A program made the position numbers and the translations under genes. A DNA stretch of 5,847 nucleotides from Candidatus Auribacterota bacterium (GTDB lineage: Bacteria > Auribacterota > JAFGBW01), in assembly GCA_016932965.1 (NCBI GenBank), contig JAFGBW010000286.1:1-5847 (forward strand), written 5' to 3'. Below are positions 4,198 through 5,847 of the stretch, in pieces (within the stretch, counting starts at the first letter, position 1; every line of letters starts with the position of its first letter). The notes under the pieces were generated by a model, which did not search any database, was not told the origin of the DNA, and was given only the letters and a program-made list of their open reading frames with translations.

Positions 4198-5847
4198 ATG
4201 CTTAAGGATATTAGGACCAGACTTCTTTTAGTTCTCATCATCACCGGTTATATGGCATACATCTCATTTCCTCTTTCCAAGCTCAAACTGGGGCTGGATT
4301 TAAGGGGCGGTGTTCATATCGAAGCCTGTGTGGACATGGAAGAAGTCGAAAAAAAAACAGAGGGTAAACTCACCGAGCATCAGAAAAACGAATACCTGGA
4401 ACAGGCCACCATCGTGGTCCGCCAGCGAATCAACCAGAGCGGAGTTGAAGAAGCGGAAATCCGAAAAGGAGGGAACGACCGTATCATTCTTCAAATCCCG
4501 GGCTATACGGACATCGAATCAGCTGAAAAGCTTCTCACCCAGGTGGGATACCTGGAATTCGCCCTGGTGAGTGAAGACCGGGGCAAACTGAGTCTGGCTG
4601 AACAAGGTAAAAAAATCGGCGGATACCGCCTGCTTTACCAGAAAAGCGGTCGGGGAGGCGAAGCCATTTCTCAGCCTTATCTAGTAAAAGAAAAACCCGA
4701 ATTCGACGGGACCTATCTCGAATCCTCGGTGGTGTCCTTCGGGCAGATGAACGATCCGCAGGTGGGACTCAGCTTCAATTCAAAAGGTGCAAAACTTTTT
4801 GCCACCGTTACCCGGAAAAACATCGGACGCCAGCTGGCCATCATTTTAGACGACAAAGTCGTTTCCGCTCCCGTGATCCAGACCGAGATACCCAGCGGCC
4901 AGGCTGTCATCACCGGCAAATTCACGCTCGATGAAGCCAAACAGCTTTCGACTATCCTGAATGCGGGTGCCCTTCCAGCCAAAATAGAAGTGGTTCAAAA
5001 ACAACTGGTCAGCGCCACGCTCGGAAAGGATTCCATCGAGCGCGGATTAAAATCTTCCATTCTCGGATTGATCCTGACCGGGATATTTATGATCAGCTAT
5101 TACCTCAAATCCGGAATGATTGCCGTCATCGGGCTTTTATGCAACGCGGTTTATGTTCTGGGCTGCATGATCTCGGCCAATGCCACCATGACCCTTCCCG
5201 GTATTGCCGGATTGGTTCTCTCTCTCGCCATGGCTGTCGACGCGAACGTGCTTATCGCGGAACGCATGCGCGAAGAACTGGCGCTGGGCAAACGGGTCAA
5301 GTCCCTCATTGTAGCCGGCTATACCAAGGCTTTCACCGCCATATTGGATTCTAACGTGACCACTTTGATCGCCTCGATCATCCTATTTTATGTCGGAAGC
5401 GGACCGGTGAAAGGGTTCGGCCTGACACTCACGCTTGGTATCATCACATCGCTCTTTTCCAGCGTCTATGTGACCCGAGTCTTTTTTGATCTTTTTTCGG
5501 AAACTGCTTTCCTCAATAACCTGAAAATGATGTCCCTCATCCCGTTAACCAATTTTAAATTCACATCCCTGCGGAAAAAAGGCTATCTGATTTCGGGATG
5601 CCTGATTCTTGTGAGTTTCATCGTCTTTTTCGGCAAAGGAAATACAAAATACGGCCTGGATTTCACTGGGGGATCGGTCCTGGAGCTTCGCTTCGACAAC
5701 CCCGTCAAAATCGATGAAGTGCGCTCGGTCCTGAAAGACTATCAGCTTTCCATCCAGTATATCGGCGAAGGAAACACCAACCTGCTTCTAAGGGGAAAAA
5801 GCGGCCTGAGTTCAACCATCAAGGAAACCATGAAACAAAACAAATAC
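4198..5847 (+). CDS. secDF: Fused protein translocase subunit SecDF (3' end beyond window)
   Basis: An open frame of 550 codons without a stop runs to the window edge. SecDF uses proton flow to pull exported proteins out of SecYEG on the periplasmic side. SecD marks: membrane segment about 8-24, LGLDLRGG at 31-38, RINQSGVEE at 77-85, a periplasmic domain to about 285 with QVGLSFNSKGAKLF and NAGALPAKIE, LGKDSIERG at 275-283, then membrane helices with LPGIAG and MAVDANVLIAERMREE (345-360), where D348 is the expected proton-path aspartate, and GPVKGFGLTLTLGI near 402-415. After a linker of about 20-25 residues (436-458), a new membrane segment (463-478) and YGLDFTGG (485-492) begin SecF in the same frame. 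The size of the SecD part resembles the compact Thermus SecDF (735 residues in all), so roughly 190-200 residues are probably missing. GGAGGT at 4186-4191 lies 6 nt before the ATG. Confidence 0.95.
   Translation, partial: MLKDIRTRLLLVLIITGYMAYISFPLSKLKLGLDLRGGVHIEACVDMEEVEKKTEGKLTEHQKNEYLEQATIVVRQRINQSGVEEAEIRKGGNDRIILQIPGYTDIESAEKLLTQVGYLEFALVSEDRGKLSLAEQGKKIGGYRLLYQKSGRGGEAISQPYLVKEKPEFDGTYLESSVVSFGQMNDPQVGLSFNSKGAKLFATVTRKNIGRQLAIILDDKVVSAPVIQTEIPSGQAVITGKFTLDEAKQLSTILNAGALPAKIEVVQKQLVSATLGKDSIERGLKSSILGLILTGIFMISYYLKSGMIAVIGLLCNAVYVLGCMISANATMTLPGIAGLVLSLAMAVDANVLIAERMREELALGKRVKSLIVAGYTKAFTAILDSNVTTLIASIILFYVGSGPVKGFGLTLTLGIITSLFSSVYVTRVFFDLFSETAFLNNLKMMSLIPLTNFKFTSLRKKGYLISGCLILVSFIVFFGKGNTKYGLDFTGGSVLELRFDNPVKIDEVRSVLKDYQLSIQYIGEGNTNLLLRGKSGLSSTIKETMKQNKY

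Noticed and set aside
5139-5354. 71-codon plus-strand frame within secDF
   Set aside because: It is a frame-shifted reading of the conserved SecD membrane region, rich in Arg, His and Cys, with no support of its own.

Overview
The window looks like chromosomal DNA from an anaerobic Gram-negative bacterium. A sulfate-reducer-like member of the Desulfobacterota (former Deltaproteobacteria) is my best guess, at moderate confidence. The grounds are an oxygen-sensitive ThiH-type thiazole pathway instead of ThiO, a YajC-SecD/F locus of bacterial type, moderate G+C in the genes with AT-rich spacers, and the sequence feel of the proteins. No 16S or other marker gene is present, so the taxonomy is inference.

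Region 1 (1-2271, minus strand) is a compact thiamin thiazole operon read right to left: thiG, thiH, thiS, thiE. Gaps and overlaps are 12 nt between thiG and thiH, a 16-nt overlap of thiH with thiS, and a 4-nt ATGA overlap of thiS with thiE. thiE runs off the left edge. ThiS carries the sulfur as a C-terminal thiocarboxylate, ThiH supplies dehydroglycine from tyrosine, ThiG builds the thiazole ring, and ThiE couples thiazole to pyrimidine to give thiamin phosphate. No TPP riboswitch was recognised upstream of thiG.

Region 2 (2272-2455) is non-coding and holds nested inverted repeats: outer GC-richer arms around inner arms made of TGAGTT-type heptanucleotides. It resembles a dispersed intergenic repeat and may also act as a terminator on the minus strand.

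Region 3 (2456-2794, minus strand) is a small lysine-rich protein I do not recognise, with a strong ribosome binding site. Between it and the next gene lies an AT-rich divergent spacer (2795-3088) with an 11-bp perfect inverted repeat and putative promoters.

Region 4 (3089-3688, plus strand) is an HD-domain phosphohydrolase-like protein. A perfect TATAAT sits only 12 nt before its start codon.

Region 5 (3848-5847, plus strand) is yajC followed 20 nt later by a single reading frame that runs from SecD into SecF, a fused SecDF cut by the right edge. YajC and SecDF form the accessory complex that works with SecYEG in protein export. A sigma70-like promoter precedes yajC.

I found no mobile element, CRISPR array, tRNA or rRNA. 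Most of the window is housekeeping; the least explained parts are the lysine-rich protein and the two structured spacers.
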